A stretch of 46,059 nt of DNA from Anaerolineae bacterium (GCA_028285185.1 JANQQD010000171.1:1-46059); one strand, 5' to 3'. Positions 9,066 to 18,556 are shown, counted from the stretch's first letter. Notes: a model not told the origin generated them from the sequence alone. Program-made: numbers and translations.

Positions 9066-10766
9066 ATGAAGCGGAGGCTCGCAGGCGCGGTAGCCCCTTT
9101 GTTGGCCGGCGCCGCCGTCATCAGCTTTGAAACGCACCCGAAGGATAGCCGCTTTCTTCCATCGCCCCTGAACGTCGCGATGGCCCAGGAAGATGCACCT
9201 GCTGACCAAGAGCAGGCAGCCAACACGCTGCTCGTCGAGGCGCTGCGAAGAGTCGCCGAAGCTGAGCGGACCGCAGACGTCGCGGGGCGCCTGGCGCTGT
9301 TGCAGCAAGCGCAGGCCGCCCTCGATGCCATCGTGCAAGACTATCCGGGCTCGCAGTTGGCCGTTCAACTGATCACGGGTCAGCCGATCGGCACATTCGA
9401 TCCGCAAGCCTTTTCCGAGAGCGTTGCAGAGGCGGAAGACGACTGGCTATGCGGAGAGCACTACGGTGTCTGTCCATTGCTCACAGACGCTCTGGCGTCC
9501 GCCGGCGACGTTCTTGACGCTTCCCGTCGCGCCGAGGCCTTTGCGCTCATAAGTTCCCGGCAGGTGGCAGCCGGGTTGACCGGCCGAGCGCAGGATTCCC
9601 TTGAACTCGCGCGCACCACGGTCGACCGGATTCCCCCACCTTTGCTTTGGCGGTCGCAGCAGGTGTGGATGTCTATCGCTGCGGCACAGGCAGCGACAGG
9701 ATCCGTCGATCAAGCCCGGCGGTCGTTTGATCAGGCCGTCTCGGCGGCCAGGGAGGGTTCCGATCCGAACTATCGTGGAATAGAGCTCGGGGACATCGCG
9801 GTCGCCCAGGCAGAGAACGGACTGTTTGCAGACGCCATGGTCACCATAGGCGAGATCCCTGCGGACGGCTGCCTCCATCTGGCCAGGGCGCTTGGCGCGA
9901 TCGGCGCCGAACAGGCAGAGGCGGGGCTTGTGGAGGAAGCGCGGCGGACATTCGACGACGCAGTGGCAGCAGCGTCGGCTTCTCCGTGCCGCCAACGGAC
10001 CTATCGGGCGGAGCCGCTTGCCGTCATCGCCGCTGCGCAGGCTGCCGCGGGGTTCGAAGCCGCGGCGCGGCAGACCTTTGACGATGTGCTCATCAAAGCC
10101 GAAGCGCTGCATATCTTCGCGGCCGAACGCGCGTCTGGCCTGGCCTTGATCGCCATGTCGCAGTCGGCGGCCGGGTTTGCGGACGATGCTCTGCAGACCC
10201 TCAGTGGCGCGGTCGCGACCGCGGCCGAAGGCTACGACGATCTCGGCTATTCCTCGGCCATGGCCGATATCGCCGTTGCGCAGGCGGCAGCGGGGCTCTT
10301 CGCGGAAGCCCTCGCAACGGCAGGCAGCATATCGAACGCATCCCTCAGGGCCTATGCGCTCCCTCGGGTTGCTGTCGAACAGGCGGCGGCGGGCTTCATG
10401 CAAGAGGCAAGGAGCACGTTTGCCGACGCCTTGGCTGCGGCCGGAGAGCTACCTTCGCCAGACCGTCAGCTAGAGGAGTACGCCGCCATTGCGGCGGCTC
10501 AGGCTGAGGCAGGCCTGTGGGAAGACGCCCTGGCGACTGTCGACGATATCCCGTCGGACAACTGGCGTGGTGCGCGCGCAGAGGCGATGGCCGCCATCGC
10601 GGTGGCACAGGCAAGGGCGGGTGCAGTAGCTGAGGCGCGGCAAGCCTTCGCGACGCTCGTGGAGACGGCCAAGGCCACGTCGTCAGAGTATGATCGTAAC
10701 GAGATGCTCCTTCACCTCGTCGATGCCCAGACACGCTCGGCGGTCGCGATACGGCGTGGGGAATGA
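9066..10766 (+). CDS. Secreted helical-repeat (TPR-like) protein, copy 1
   Basis: A 566-residue protein with a probable signal peptide ending VAMAQ near residue 40. After a conserved N-terminal region (YPGSQLAVQLITGQPIGTFD) the rest is a solenoid of units of about 33-40 residues following the pattern AIAAAQAAAGFxxxARxTFxDA, alternating with AQAxAGLFxDALxT units. The pattern resembles tetratricopeptide-type helical hairpins and predicts a periplasmic or secreted protein-binding scaffold. It starts at an ATG with GAGGAG upstream and is followed at once by a paralogue, with which its stop overlaps if the paralogue's earliest frame start is used. No catalytic motif is visible. Function unknown; a binding or assembly role is an inference from the fold alone. 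Confidence 0.8.
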   Translation: MKRRLAGAVAPLLAGAAVISFETHPKDSRFLPSPLNVAMAQEDAPADQEQAANTLLVEALRRVAEAERTADVAGRLALLQQAQAALDAIVQDYPGSQLAVQLITGQPIGTFDPQAFSESVAEAEDDWLCGEHYGVCPLLTDALASAGDVLDASRRAEAFALISSRQVAAGLTGRAQDSLELARTTVDRIPPPLLWRSQQVWMSIAAAQAATGSVDQARRSFDQAVSAAREGSDPNYRGIELGDIAVAQAENGLFADAMVTIGEIPADGCLHLARALGAIGAEQAEAGLVEEARRTFDDAVAAASASPCRQRTYRAEPLAVIAAAQAAAGFEAAARQTFDDVLIKAEALHIFAAERASGLALIAMSQSAAGFADDALQTLSGAVATAAEGYDDLGYSSAMADIAVAQAAAGLFAEALATAGSISNASLRAYALPRVAVEQAAAGFMQEARSTFADALAAAGELPSPDRQLEEYAAIAAAQAEAGLWEDALATVDDIPSDNWRGARAEAMAAIAVAQARAGAVAEARQAFATLVETAKATSSEYDRNEMLLHLVDAQTRSAVAIRRGE

Positions 10767-10834
10767 CGGGTGGGCGGCGGCGCCCGGTAGTGTGCGGATC
10801 GCCAAACAAGGGCAAATCACATGGTGGAACGGCA

Positions 10835-12679
10835 ATGATCGGCCTGCAGTGTCGCAAAGGGACGATCGCATTCGTCATCGCCCTTGTGAGTGCCATCGGA
10901 TTGAAAGCCGCACCCGCCGACGCTGCGTGTCCCCCGCTGGACCGTGCCGCGTCCATGTGGGCGGGTTTGTCGCCCGGTCATGACCAGACTGCCAACACCA
11001 TTTTCTTGAGTGCGCTGCGGACGATCTCCAGCGCCGACCTGGAGGGAGACCCGGAGAGACGCCTTCACCTGCTGGAAGAGGCGCAAGCCAGTCTCGACCG
11101 GATCGTACGGTACCATCCGGGCTCGCAGCTCGCGGTTCAGCTGTTCACCGGTCAGCAAATCGGCACGTTCGATCCGATGGCACTGTCCACGACGGTGTCG
11201 GCGCTCAGGGCCGACATCTTCGAGGGCGCGCGATGCGCCGAAGATCCCGATGCGTGCTCGTATCTGGCCGATGCACTGGCGACGGCTTGTGATATTCCGA
11301 TTGCTGGACGTCGTGCCGAGGCGCTTACCCTGGTCAGCGCCGGACAGGCCGCGGCTGGGCTCACATACCACGCGCACCAGACCCTCAGCGATGCATTGGC
11401 TGCGGCCGACGAGATCCCGCCATCGGATCGGTGGCGATCATCGTCGCTGACTGCCGTTGCCGCTGCTCAGGCAGCAGCTGGGTTCCAGGAGGAAGCCCGA
11501 CGGACATTCTTTAGGGCCGTAACAGCAGTCGGCCAACGCTCGACGGACGATCTACAGGGGCGTCAGATGGTGAGTGTTGCCGTTGCACAGGCGGAGGCCG
11601 GATTGTTTGCCGACGCCCTCGACACGGCCGATGAGGCCGACTCGATCGGGTGCAACCACTCGACGGAAGCTCTCGCAGCGATTGGTATCGTACAGCTCCG
11701 TGCCGGGCTCATGGACGATGCGCGGCGGACCTTTGCCAGAGTGCTGGCGTCGAACGCCACGTCACCGTGCCGTCTGAGCGACTATCCCATGCAGCCGTAC
11801 ATCGACATCGCAGCAGCAGTGGCGGCTGCGGGACTGGAAGAGGAAGCGCGGCAGACACTCGCCCATGGGGCCATAGCGGCCGTAGACGTGTTTCCCTTAG
11901 GCCCAGATCGAGCCAGGGCGTTGGCCAGGATCGCGGCCGCTCAGGCCGACGCCGGCCTCTTCGACGACACGCAGCAGACGATCACTGATGCCTTTGCCGC
12001 TCTGGAAGAGACGCCGACAGGGCTCGACCACTCGCGCGCTCTGTTGTGGATCGCCTATGCCCAGGCAGTGTCGCGGCAGTTCTCGGACGCCATCGCGACC
12101 CTCGACGAGACGACCTGGAATACGCCGACCGAACTTACGCGCGCTGCTATCGCGGCCGAACAGGCAGCTGCCGGATTTGAGGGCGAGGCTCGGCGGACGT
12201 TCGCCGACGCTCTGGCCAGAACTCGCGAGAGAGCGCCCGCCTCCCCAATCCATCGCATTCTGTCCAAGATCGGCGTGGAGCAGGCGGCGGCGGGATTCGA
12301 GGAAGATGCCCGGATCACCTTCGCCGAAGCCGTTGCGGCAACGGGAAGCTTCTCCTCGCCTTCGCTGTCCTCTCATCTGGCGCGCATCGCCGAGAACCAG
12401 GCGGAAGCCGGGTTCCCAGCCGATGCGCTGGACACCGTCGGCGCAATGCCTGCTCATGACGGACACGATGACCGAGTGGACGCCATGGCCGCCATCGGTG
12501 CTGCGCAGGCATCGGCGGGTGACGCGGCAGCAGCGCGACGGACTCTCGCCGCCGCCGTGATGGCGCTCGGCGAGGCACCAGCGGAGAACCGTTTCGACCT
12601 TGAGACCATTTCTGACGCATTGCTGGTCGTCGTTGAGGCTCAGACCAGCGCGGCTCTGGCGGGCCTCGAGTCCGAGTGA
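10835..12679 (+). CDS. Secreted helical-repeat (TPR-like) protein, copy 2
   Basis: A 614-residue paralogue of the preceding gene. The N-terminal region is shared almost word for word (HPGSQLAVQLFTGQQIGTFD), followed by the same alternating EEARRTF and AGLFxDALxT helical units, with one or two more units than copy 1. The ATG at 10835 is chosen because it gives a clean signal peptide (TIAFVIALVSAIGLKAAPADA). An earlier in-frame ATG at 10763 overlaps the stop of copy 1 as ATGA and would allow coupling but would bury the signal peptide 24 residues in. Both copies are probably co-transcribed. Tandem duplication of the whole gene followed by divergence is the simplest origin. Confidence 0.78.
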   Translation: MIGLQCRKGTIAFVIALVSAIGLKAAPADAACPPLDRAASMWAGLSPGHDQTANTIFLSALRTISSADLEGDPERRLHLLEEAQASLDRIVRYHPGSQLAVQLFTGQQIGTFDPMALSTTVSALRADIFEGARCAEDPDACSYLADALATACDIPIAGRRAEALTLVSAGQAAAGLTYHAHQTLSDALAAADEIPPSDRWRSSSLTAVAAAQAAAGFQEEARRTFFRAVTAVGQRSTDDLQGRQMVSVAVAQAEAGLFADALDTADEADSIGCNHSTEALAAIGIVQLRAGLMDDARRTFARVLASNATSPCRLSDYPMQPYIDIAAAVAAAGLEEEARQTLAHGAIAAVDVFPLGPDRARALARIAAAQADAGLFDDTQQTITDAFAALEETPTGLDHSRALLWIAYAQAVSRQFSDAIATLDETTWNTPTELTRAAIAAEQAAAGFEGEARRTFADALARTRERAPASPIHRILSKIGVEQAAAGFEEDARITFAEAVAATGSFSSPSLSSHLARIAENQAEAGFPADALDTVGAMPAHDGHDDRVDAMAAIGAAQASAGDAAAARRTLAAAVMALGEAPAENRFDLETISDALLVVVEAQTSAALAGLESE

Positions 12680-12848
12680 GTGCGCTTCCGTATTGAGGTC
12701 GTGCCCGGCCAGCCTGCGAGACGGGCGATTACTGGGTTGCCGGAATCCTGCTTGGGCCCGTTGATGAGGAAGCCATGCCAGTGGGCGTCGGGTTCTATCC
12801 TGTTGCCAGTCGATCCGGGCCGGCAGGCATATAGCGGACGTCGTCTGT

Positions 12849-13415
12849 CTATCCTGGGCCGATGCGGCTCGGGTCGTTGTCGGCGGCCGCCAGTTCCTTG
12901 GCGATCGTGTTCAGCCGGCCGTTGACCCACAACTTCAGGCCGTTGCGCAGTAATGCGCCGACCAATGCGAAGGCAGCGCCCAGCAACAGCGGCCATCCGC
13001 CGAGCGCGCGCCACGCCTCGACGAACCAACCGACGGCCGGATCCGCCTGCCACCGGTAGACGGTCCCGCCGACCGAGAACAACGCGGCGAGAGCGCCCGC
13101 CACAACCCTCAGGCTGAGCAGCTTGTCGCCCAGTGCGGCGATGCGCCGGATGGTCGCCGCCACGTCTTCAAAATGCTCGTCCAGCAACCGCGCCAGTTCC
13201 GGATCGTCCGGATCGCCGTGGATCTTGGTCTGAATGTCGCCGTCGGCCTGGATCAGGCTGCGGACCAGGGGCGGGCTCAGGCTCGCCTGCGGGTCGTTCC
13301 ACCGCGGATCGTCGCGGGCGACGACGACGCCCCCGGACATCAGCTCCGCCAACAGTTGGACCGAGGATCCTTCGGCTGCGCCGGTATCGCCCGCCTCCAC
13401 CGTGGGCCTGCTCAC
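12849..13415 (-). CDS. Hypothetical membrane protein, third gene of an unknown operon
   Basis: A 188-residue protein I do not recognise. Residues 1-90 are soluble and acidic (DPDDPELARLLDEHFEDVAATIRRI), then two membrane segments follow (LSLRVVAGALAALFSVGGTV and GGWPLLLGAAFALVGALLRN), with a short charged tail. The start is a GTG at 13415 whose GTGA overlaps the stop of the upstream gene by four bases, a strong sign of translational coupling. A longer frame open to 13628 reads only the reverse shadow of that gene and is rejected. The three genes clearly act together; this one would anchor the products to the membrane. Confidence 0.72.
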   Translation of the reverse strand: MSRPTVEAGDTGAAEGSSVQLLAELMSGGVVVARDDPRWNDPQASLSPPLVRSLIQADGDIQTKIHGDPDDPELARLLDEHFEDVAATIRRIAALGDKLLSLRVVAGALAALFSVGGTVYRWQADPAVGWFVEAWRALGGWPLLLGAAFALVGALLRNGLKLWVNGRLNTIAKELAAADNDPSRIGPG

Positions 13416-14200
13416 CGGCTGAAGAGCGCCTTGAAGGCCGAGCCGACCAGCTTGGCCAACAACTCGAAGATCGACTTCCACTGGTTGGTACCGAACGCGA
13501 CCATCTTCTGATGGGCGCGCCAGAGCGGCGTCTCCGGGTTGTCGAAGCCCGGCTTCACCCGGTTGATCACGTCGCCGTCGAGCTGCACCACCGTTTGCAG
13601 CACGATCCGGTCGGTGCCGATGTCCCACATCTTGCGAATCTGCACCAGATAAGCCGATGCCAGGCGCGGGATGGGTATCGGCTTTGCGCCCGCGCCTTCG
13701 CCCGACAATTGGGAGCGTGAGGCGTTGAGCACGTCGTCATAGTTCACGCCGTCCGGCCTCGCAGCCAGTGCCTCCAGCATGCCCTTGATCTGGTCGGAGT
13801 TGCGCCGGATCCGGAACAGGATTTCGCGCTTGTCGTCATCGACCGGATGTGCGCCGCGTGTCGGGTTGTGCAACGCCCAGGCCGCGGCATGGCGCAGCCG
13901 CGAAAACGTGACCGTGTCCGTCTTGGGAACGAACCCGTCGGCACCCTTGCCGCCATCCAGGCTTGACGTGCTCGGATCTCGGGACCGCGCGGCGAGGTCG
14001 GCGTCGTCCTCTTCAAACGGCTCCAGATCAAGCTTCACGACATCCAGGAGATAGCGCCGGTAGACCGACGCAATGTCCAGCAGCGCATGCGGCCAGCTCG
14101 GCATCTTCCGGCCGGTGATGCCGCGTGCCACGATCGTGTTGACCTCGATGTTGAAGAGGTCGTGCGCGAGGTCGGAAAGCGAGTCCCGCCAGTCGGCCAT
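13412..14200 (-). CDS. Hypothetical protein, second gene of an unknown operon
   Basis: A 262-residue soluble protein not recognised as any family. It opens MADWRDSLSDLAHDLFNIEV and contains a Trp/His-bearing segment (KMPSWPHALLDIASVYRRYL), a predicted linker of Asp/Ser/Gly around residues 65-85, and long helices to the end. No signal peptide, membrane segment or nucleotide-binding motif is visible. It starts 34 bases after the first gene's stop and overlaps the next gene by four bases. Confidence 0.7.
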   Translation of the reverse strand: MADWRDSLSDLAHDLFNIEVNTIVARGITGRKMPSWPHALLDIASVYRRYLLDVVKLDLEPFEEDDADLAARSRDPSTSSLDGGKGADGFVPKTDTVTFSRLRHAAAWALHNPTRGAHPVDDDKREILFRIRRNSDQIKGMLEALAARPDGVNYDDVLNASRSQLSGEGAGAKPIPIPRLASAYLVQIRKMWDIGTDRIVLQTVVQLDGDVINRVKPGFDNPETPLWRAHQKMVAFGTNQWKSIFELLAKLVGSAFKALFSR

Positions 14201-14234
14201 CGCTCCTCCCTCTCAGGCGCGGTGGCGCACCGGC

Positions 14235-14732
14235 CTAGTCCGGAGAGCGGTCGAACAGGGTCGCGAACTTGTCCGCCAGCTCGCAGAGGACCTTCAGGTT
14301 GTTGGCGACGGTCTCGCGGGCCAGCTCAACCTGCTGGGCATGGAATGCGGGCATCCCGGCGTCTCCGCCGGCCTCGTATTCCGGGCTGACGGCGCTGCGG
14401 ATATCGCCGGTCACCAGGTTGATGCTCGTGAACAGCGCCCTCTGACTGCCCTCGGAGGCAGGGCTGAGCTGGACCTCCAGCTGCTTATAGCGCTCGTCGA
14501 AATGCTGAATTGAGATCGGGCTGACCACCGACACCACGCGCAGCTCCATGGCATTCCACAGGGCGTCCACCACACGCTCCCTCAGCGGTTTCTTCGTCCG
14601 GGAATCCGGTGGCGTCGTCAGGCTCGTGGTCTTGGGATCCGCCATCTCGTCCTCCTCCAACGGTGTGGTTTGCCCAGACGGTTCCGTCTGATCTGCCTCT
14701 TGCGTCTGCTCGGGCGGCGTTGCGCTGTTCAT
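14235..14732 (-). CDS. Hypothetical protein, first gene of an unknown operon
   Basis: A 165-residue protein without a recognised family. The first 50 residues are Gln/Glu/Thr-rich and probably disordered. The remainder looks helical and contains ERVVDALWNAMELRVVSVVS, HFDERYKQLEVQLSPASEG and a C-terminal ARETVANNLKVLCELADKFA. The ATG at 14732 has GGGGAAAG upstream; a TTG seven codons earlier is the alternative. Its gene heads a three-gene leftward operon. The combination of a small partly disordered protein, a soluble helical protein and a two-helix membrane protein gives no clear analogue. Confidence 0.65.
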   Translation of the reverse strand: MNSATPPEQTQEADQTEPSGQTTPLEEDEMADPKTTSLTTPPDSRTKKPLRERVVDALWNAMELRVVSVVSPISIQHFDERYKQLEVQLSPASEGSQRALFTSINLVTGDIRSAVSPEYEAGGDAGMPAFHAQQVELARETVANNLKVLCELADKFATLFDRSPD

Positions 14733-14925
14733 GTCTTTCCCCGTGTTCGTCAATCGGCGTCAGGGCACGGCGCGACGGAGCAACGCTACCACGGTTGCGC
14801 AGGCACCGTCATGCAAGAGCGCCCGTTGACCGCTTCAGCGGATGTGCGTTGCGAAAGGCGCGCCATGATCCGGCGAACCCGCTAGACTTGCGCGCAACTT
14901 GACCGATAGGGGCCGAGGGGACCGA

Positions 14926-16464
14926 ATGGTCGCGCGGATCAACACGGTGGCATTCCAGGGTATCGAGGTGCTGCCGATCGATGTGCAGGTGCAGCTCGCC
15001 ACCGGCATTCCTGCGTTCAGCGTGGTCGGCCTGCCCGACAAAGCTGTGGGCGAAAGCCGCGAACGCGTGCGCGCCGCCTTGCATGCGCTGGGTCTGTCGC
15101 TGCCGCCCAAGCGCATCACGGTCAACCTGGCGCCGGCCGACGTGCTGAAGGAAGGCAGCCACTTCGACCTGCCGATCGCGCTCGGCCTGTTGGTCGCCCT
15201 CGGTGTGGTGCCGGCGGACCAGATGGCCGGCTATGCCGTCTTGGGCGAGCTGGCGTTGGACGGTGCCGTGGCGTCGGTCGCCGGCGTGCTGCCCGCCGCC
15301 ATCAGCGCGGCGGAGCGCGAGCTGGGCCTGATCTGCCCCGCGGCTGCGGGCGGCGAGGCGGCGTGGGCAGCCGACCATGCCGGCCGCATCGACGTACTGG
15401 CACCGCCGACGCTGCTGGCCCTGATCAACCATTTCAAGGGCGCCCAGGTGCTGTCGCCGCCGCAGCCGATGATGGAGGCTCTGGACGGCGCCGTGCCGGA
15501 CTTGGCCGACATCAAGGGCCAGGAAACGGCGAAGCGCGCGCTGGAGGTGGTAGCCGCCGGCGGCCACAACCTGCTGATGATCGGACCGCCCGGCTCCGGC
15601 AAATCGATGCTGGCCGCCCGCCTGCCGGGCCTCCTGCCGCCCTTGGAGCCGGCGGAGGCGCTGGAGGTCTCCATGATCCACAGCGTCGCAGGGTTGCTGG
15701 ACGGCGGGCGCCTCTTGCGTCGGCGTCCCTTCCGCGACCCGCACCATTCCGCCTCGCTGCCGGCGCTGGTGGGCGGCGGCCTGCGCGCTCGCCCGGGCGA
15801 GGTCTCGCTGGCCCATCGCGGCGTCCTGTTCCTGGACGAGCTGCCGGAGTTTCCGCGCCAGACGCTGGAGGCCCTGCGCCAGCCCTTGGAGACCGGCCGC
15901 GCAACGGTCGCGCGGGCCAACCACAACGTCACCTATCCGGCCCGGGTGCAGCTGGTTGCCGCCATGAACCCGTGCCGCTGCGGCCATCTGGACGATCCGG
16001 CACTCGCCTGCTCGCGCGCCCCACGTTGTGCCTTCGACTATCAGTCGCGGATCAGTGGTCCTTTGTTCGACCGCATCGACTGCCATGTGGACGTCCCGGC
16101 CGTCGCCGCCGGGGACCTCGCCCTTCCGCCCCCGGCCGAAGGCTCCGCCGCCGTTGCCGCCCGCGTGGCAGAGGCCCGCGCCATCCAGCGCGACCGCTAT
16201 GCCGGCACGAATGGTGGCGGAGGCGCCCCGGTCACCTGCAACGCCGAAGCCGACGGCGAGGTGCTGGCCCGCGTCGCCACCCCGGACGAGCCCGGCCAGC
16301 AGCTTTTGAGCCAGGCGGCCGAACGCCTGCGCCTGTCCGCCCGCGGCTATCACCGCGTCCTGCGTGTCGCCCGCACGCTGGCCGACCTCGACGGTGCCGA
16401 TACCGTGCGGCGGGCGCATGTGGCTGAGGCATTGAGCTATCGCCGGATCGCGCCTGGGCGGTGA
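14926..16464 (+). CDS. comM: YifB/ComM family Mg-chelatase-like AAA+ ATPase
   Basis: A 512-residue AAA+ protein of the YifB/ComM family. An N-terminal Lon-like S5 fold (VQVQLATGIPAFSVVGLPD) is followed by the ATPase core with Walker A GPPGSGKSMLAARLPGL, Walker B VLFLDELPEF, and the NPCRCG cysteine motif, then the Mg-chelatase C-terminal helical domain (RLRLSARGYHRVLRVARTLA). In naturally transformable bacteria ComM is a branch-migration helicase for integrating incoming DNA; in others its role is unclear. The ATG at 14926 has GAGGGG upstream, so a TTG at 14899 is not used. It is transcribed alone, divergent from the unknown operon. Confidence 0.95.
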   Translation: MVARINTVAFQGIEVLPIDVQVQLATGIPAFSVVGLPDKAVGESRERVRAALHALGLSLPPKRITVNLAPADVLKEGSHFDLPIALGLLVALGVVPADQMAGYAVLGELALDGAVASVAGVLPAAISAAERELGLICPAAAGGEAAWAADHAGRIDVLAPPTLLALINHFKGAQVLSPPQPMMEALDGAVPDLADIKGQETAKRALEVVAAGGHNLLMIGPPGSGKSMLAARLPGLLPPLEPAEALEVSMIHSVAGLLDGGRLLRRRPFRDPHHSASLPALVGGGLRARPGEVSLAHRGVLFLDELPEFPRQTLEALRQPLETGRATVARANHNVTYPARVQLVAAMNPCRCGHLDDPALACSRAPRCAFDYQSRISGPLFDRIDCHVDVPAVAAGDLALPPPAEGSAAVAARVAEARAIQRDRYAGTNGGGGAPVTCNAEADGEVLARVATPDEPGQQLLSQAAERLRLSARGYHRVLRVARTLADLDGADTVRRAHVAEALSYRRIAPGR

Positions 16465-16893
16465 GAAGAGGGCATGCGCTTTGGCGCAGACGGCGGTGTC
16501 TAGATTAAGATCGTATTGGACCTGACAGTTGCGGAGCTTCGCTCGACGTACAGACAAGGCCCAGGTTGAACCCATCATGACTGAGCTTGGCAGCCTATCA
16601 TCAGTCATATTGCAGATTTGGAGGCATCGTGTTGCATAGCTCGGGCTGCCTGCTTATATCCCTCCCGATAATGTGGATTTAGGAGGGCCAATTGATGATT
16701 GTCGCATGTTCCTCTTTGGCCGGAATGGCCGAGTGATCTGATACGTCCTTCAGAGGCTCATCGCCGATAGGCGGGGCCCATCGTGTTCCAAAGTTCACCG
16801 GCTCAGATTCGGCAAGAAACTTGGCAGCCCTCGCGGCTTGCCTTGCCCCCTGTTTGCGCTCCGACGCAGACACACATCCGCTGGTGAACAAAA
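16465..16893. other. Intergenic region between yifB and rsgA
   Basis: These 429 bases hold no supported gene. A weak hairpin TGCGC-TTTG-GCGCA lies at 16475-16488 after the yifB stop. The composition is more AT-rich than the neighbours. A 73-codon leftward frame (16679-16900) overlaps the rsgA start, has no ribosome site and no family resemblance, and is not called. Confidence 0.5.
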
Positions 16894-17949
16894 ATGGCAT
16901 CGCAGAACTACGATCTGGCCGATCTCGGCTGGACGTCCTTCTTCAGCTCTCAGATTGCGGTCGACGACCTGTCGAGCCTCGTGCCCGTCCGCGTGATGGC
17001 GGTGCATCGCGGGCACCTGTCCGTAGCCGGAGCCGATATCGATACCTCCATTCCGTCGCACGTGCCGGAGAACCAGCAGGAGGAGGACCATCCCGCTGTT
17101 GGCGACTGGCTGTTGATCGACAAGCAAACAAGGCGCCCCCAGCGCATTCTGACGCGGTTGAGCCTATTCAAGAGGCGGGCGCCGGGCACCGGACGCCGAT
17201 TGCAGCTGATCGCCGCGAATGTCGACTCGGTCTTCATCGTTTCGTCGTGCAATCAGGACTTCAACATCGCCCGGCTGGAGCGCTACCTGGTGCTGGCACG
17301 CGAGGCCGGGGTCACGCCCGTCATCGTGCTGACCAAGGCGGATCTTGCGGAAGAGCCGCAAGACTACGCTAGGCAGGCGCGCCGGCTGCAGCCGGATCTG
17401 CTGGTCGAGACGGTCAACGCGCACAATCCGCTCAGTGTCGCCTGCCTCTCTGGGTGGTGCGCGAAGGGCCAGACGGTCGCCTTCATGGGATCTTCCGGCG
17501 TCGGCAAATCGACGCTGATCAATACGCTGACCGGGGCTGCCGCGATTGCGACCCGCGCCATCCGAGAAGACGACGACAAGGGCCGGCATACGACGACGGC
17601 CAGGGCGCTTCATCGGCTCGAACAGGGCGGATGGCTGCTGGACACACCCGGGATGCGGGAATTACAGATCACCGACGTGGCCTCGGGACTGGAAGAGGTC
17701 TTTGACGATATCGTCAGTCTGGCCTCGGCCTGTCGCTTTTCGGACTGCTCACACCAGACTGAGCCGGATTGCGCCGTGCAGGCCGCCATTGCCGAAGGCA
17801 CGCTCGACCCGAACCGGCTAAACCGATGGCGCAAGCTGTTGGCTGAGGAGCAGTACAATTCCGAAAGTCTGGCGGAGCGGCGCGCCCGATACCGAGCCTT
17901 CGGCAAGATGGTTCGCTCCGTCTCGCGGCAGAAATTCGGGAACCGTTGA
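16894..17949 (+). CDS. rsgA: Ribosome small-subunit-dependent GTPase A
   Basis: A 351-residue circularly permuted GTPase that checks maturation of the 30S subunit. Motifs occur in the permuted order: OB-fold N-terminus, G4 VLTKADL, G1 GSSGVGKSTLINTL, G3 DTPGMREL, then the zinc knuckle (CRFSDCSHQTEPDC) near the C-terminus. This length and order match RsgA/YjeQ. The start is an ATG following a GAACAAAA stretch without a strong ribosome site. The next gene begins immediately after, and a TTG there even overlaps the rsgA stop. Confidence 0.95.
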   Translation: MASQNYDLADLGWTSFFSSQIAVDDLSSLVPVRVMAVHRGHLSVAGADIDTSIPSHVPENQQEEDHPAVGDWLLIDKQTRRPQRILTRLSLFKRRAPGTGRRLQLIAANVDSVFIVSSCNQDFNIARLERYLVLAREAGVTPVIVLTKADLAEEPQDYARQARRLQPDLLVETVNAHNPLSVACLSGWCAKGQTVAFMGSSGVGKSTLINTLTGAAAIATRAIREDDDKGRHTTTARALHRLEQGGWLLDTPGMRELQITDVASGLEEVFDDIVSLASACRFSDCSHQTEPDCAVQAAIAEGTLDPNRLNRWRKLLAEEQYNSESLAERRARYRAFGKMVRSVSRQKFGNR

Positions 17950-18008
17950 ATGGGTCCCGGAATACGCCGGACTGCACCGAATGGGATTTGCCGAAGACGG
18001 AGGACACA

Positions 18009-18440
18009 TTGGCAGATCGGATCACCGGCAGCTGCCTCTGCGGTGGCGTGCAGTTTGAGGTCTCTGGGCCACTAAGGCCCGTGGTGGTGTGCCATTGCCG
18101 GCAGTGCCGCAAGACCTCCGGTCACTACGCTGCCGCCACCCAGACGCGGCAGGCGGATGTCACGATCCGCGGAGATACGCTGCGCTGGTACCGTTCGTCG
18201 GAGCATGCGCAACGTGGGTTCTGCGCGGTCTGTGGCGGCAATCTGTTCTGGCGGCGGGTGGACAGCCCGATGATGTCCATCATGGCCGGCATGATCGACG
18301 GGCCGACGGGGCTGCGCACCGCCTGCCAGCTCTATCCGGAGTCGGCCGGGGACTATTACGACCTGCCCGACGTGCCGGTCGTGGCACATGACGACCTGCC
18401 ACCAGTCGACGCTGCCGAGGGCCCGGAGACCGGCGCGTAA
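18009..18440 (+). CDS. GFA-family (Mss4-like fold) zinc protein
   Basis: A protein of about 143 residues with the complete cysteine set of the GFA family: GSCLCGGVQFEV, CHCRQCRKTSG and CAVCGGNLFW. The founding member was described as glutathione-dependent formaldehyde-activating enzyme, but most relatives have no proven activity. The start is uncertain: a TTG at 18009 has GGAGG five bases upstream and begins right before the conserved domain, while a TTG at 17946 overlaps the rsgA stop. I favour 18009. Cotranscription with rsgA is likely from the spacing; no functional link is obvious. Confidence 0.82.
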   Translation: MADRITGSCLCGGVQFEVSGPLRPVVVCHCRQCRKTSGHYAAATQTRQADVTIRGDTLRWYRSSEHAQRGFCAVCGGNLFWRRVDSPMMSIMAGMIDGPTGLRTACQLYPESAGDYYDLPDVPVVAHDDLPPVDAAEGPETGA

Positions 18441-18556
18441 CGGTCGATTCCGGCCATCGCCGATATATCGGCGGCAGCCGCGACAACGCGCCGGTTGCCG
18501 CCCTATCCGTCCCGGCAGATTACCTGCTGCCAGGTTCACCTAAGGTGGAGTGGGGT

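Noticed and set aside
12849-13628. 259-codon version of the third gene in the unknown operon
   Set aside because: The first 71 codons are an Arg/Gly-rich shadow of the upstream gene; the GTG overlapping its stop is the natural start.
14809-16608. 599-codon leftward frame opposite yifB
   Set aside because: Low-complexity Gly/Arg/Gln/Val-rich reverse shadow of a GC-rich gene, with no motif or ribosome site.
16679-16900. Small leftward frame with a possible lipobox (TSGC)
   Set aside because: No basic N-terminus, poor -3 residue, no ribosome site, and it overlaps the rsgA start.
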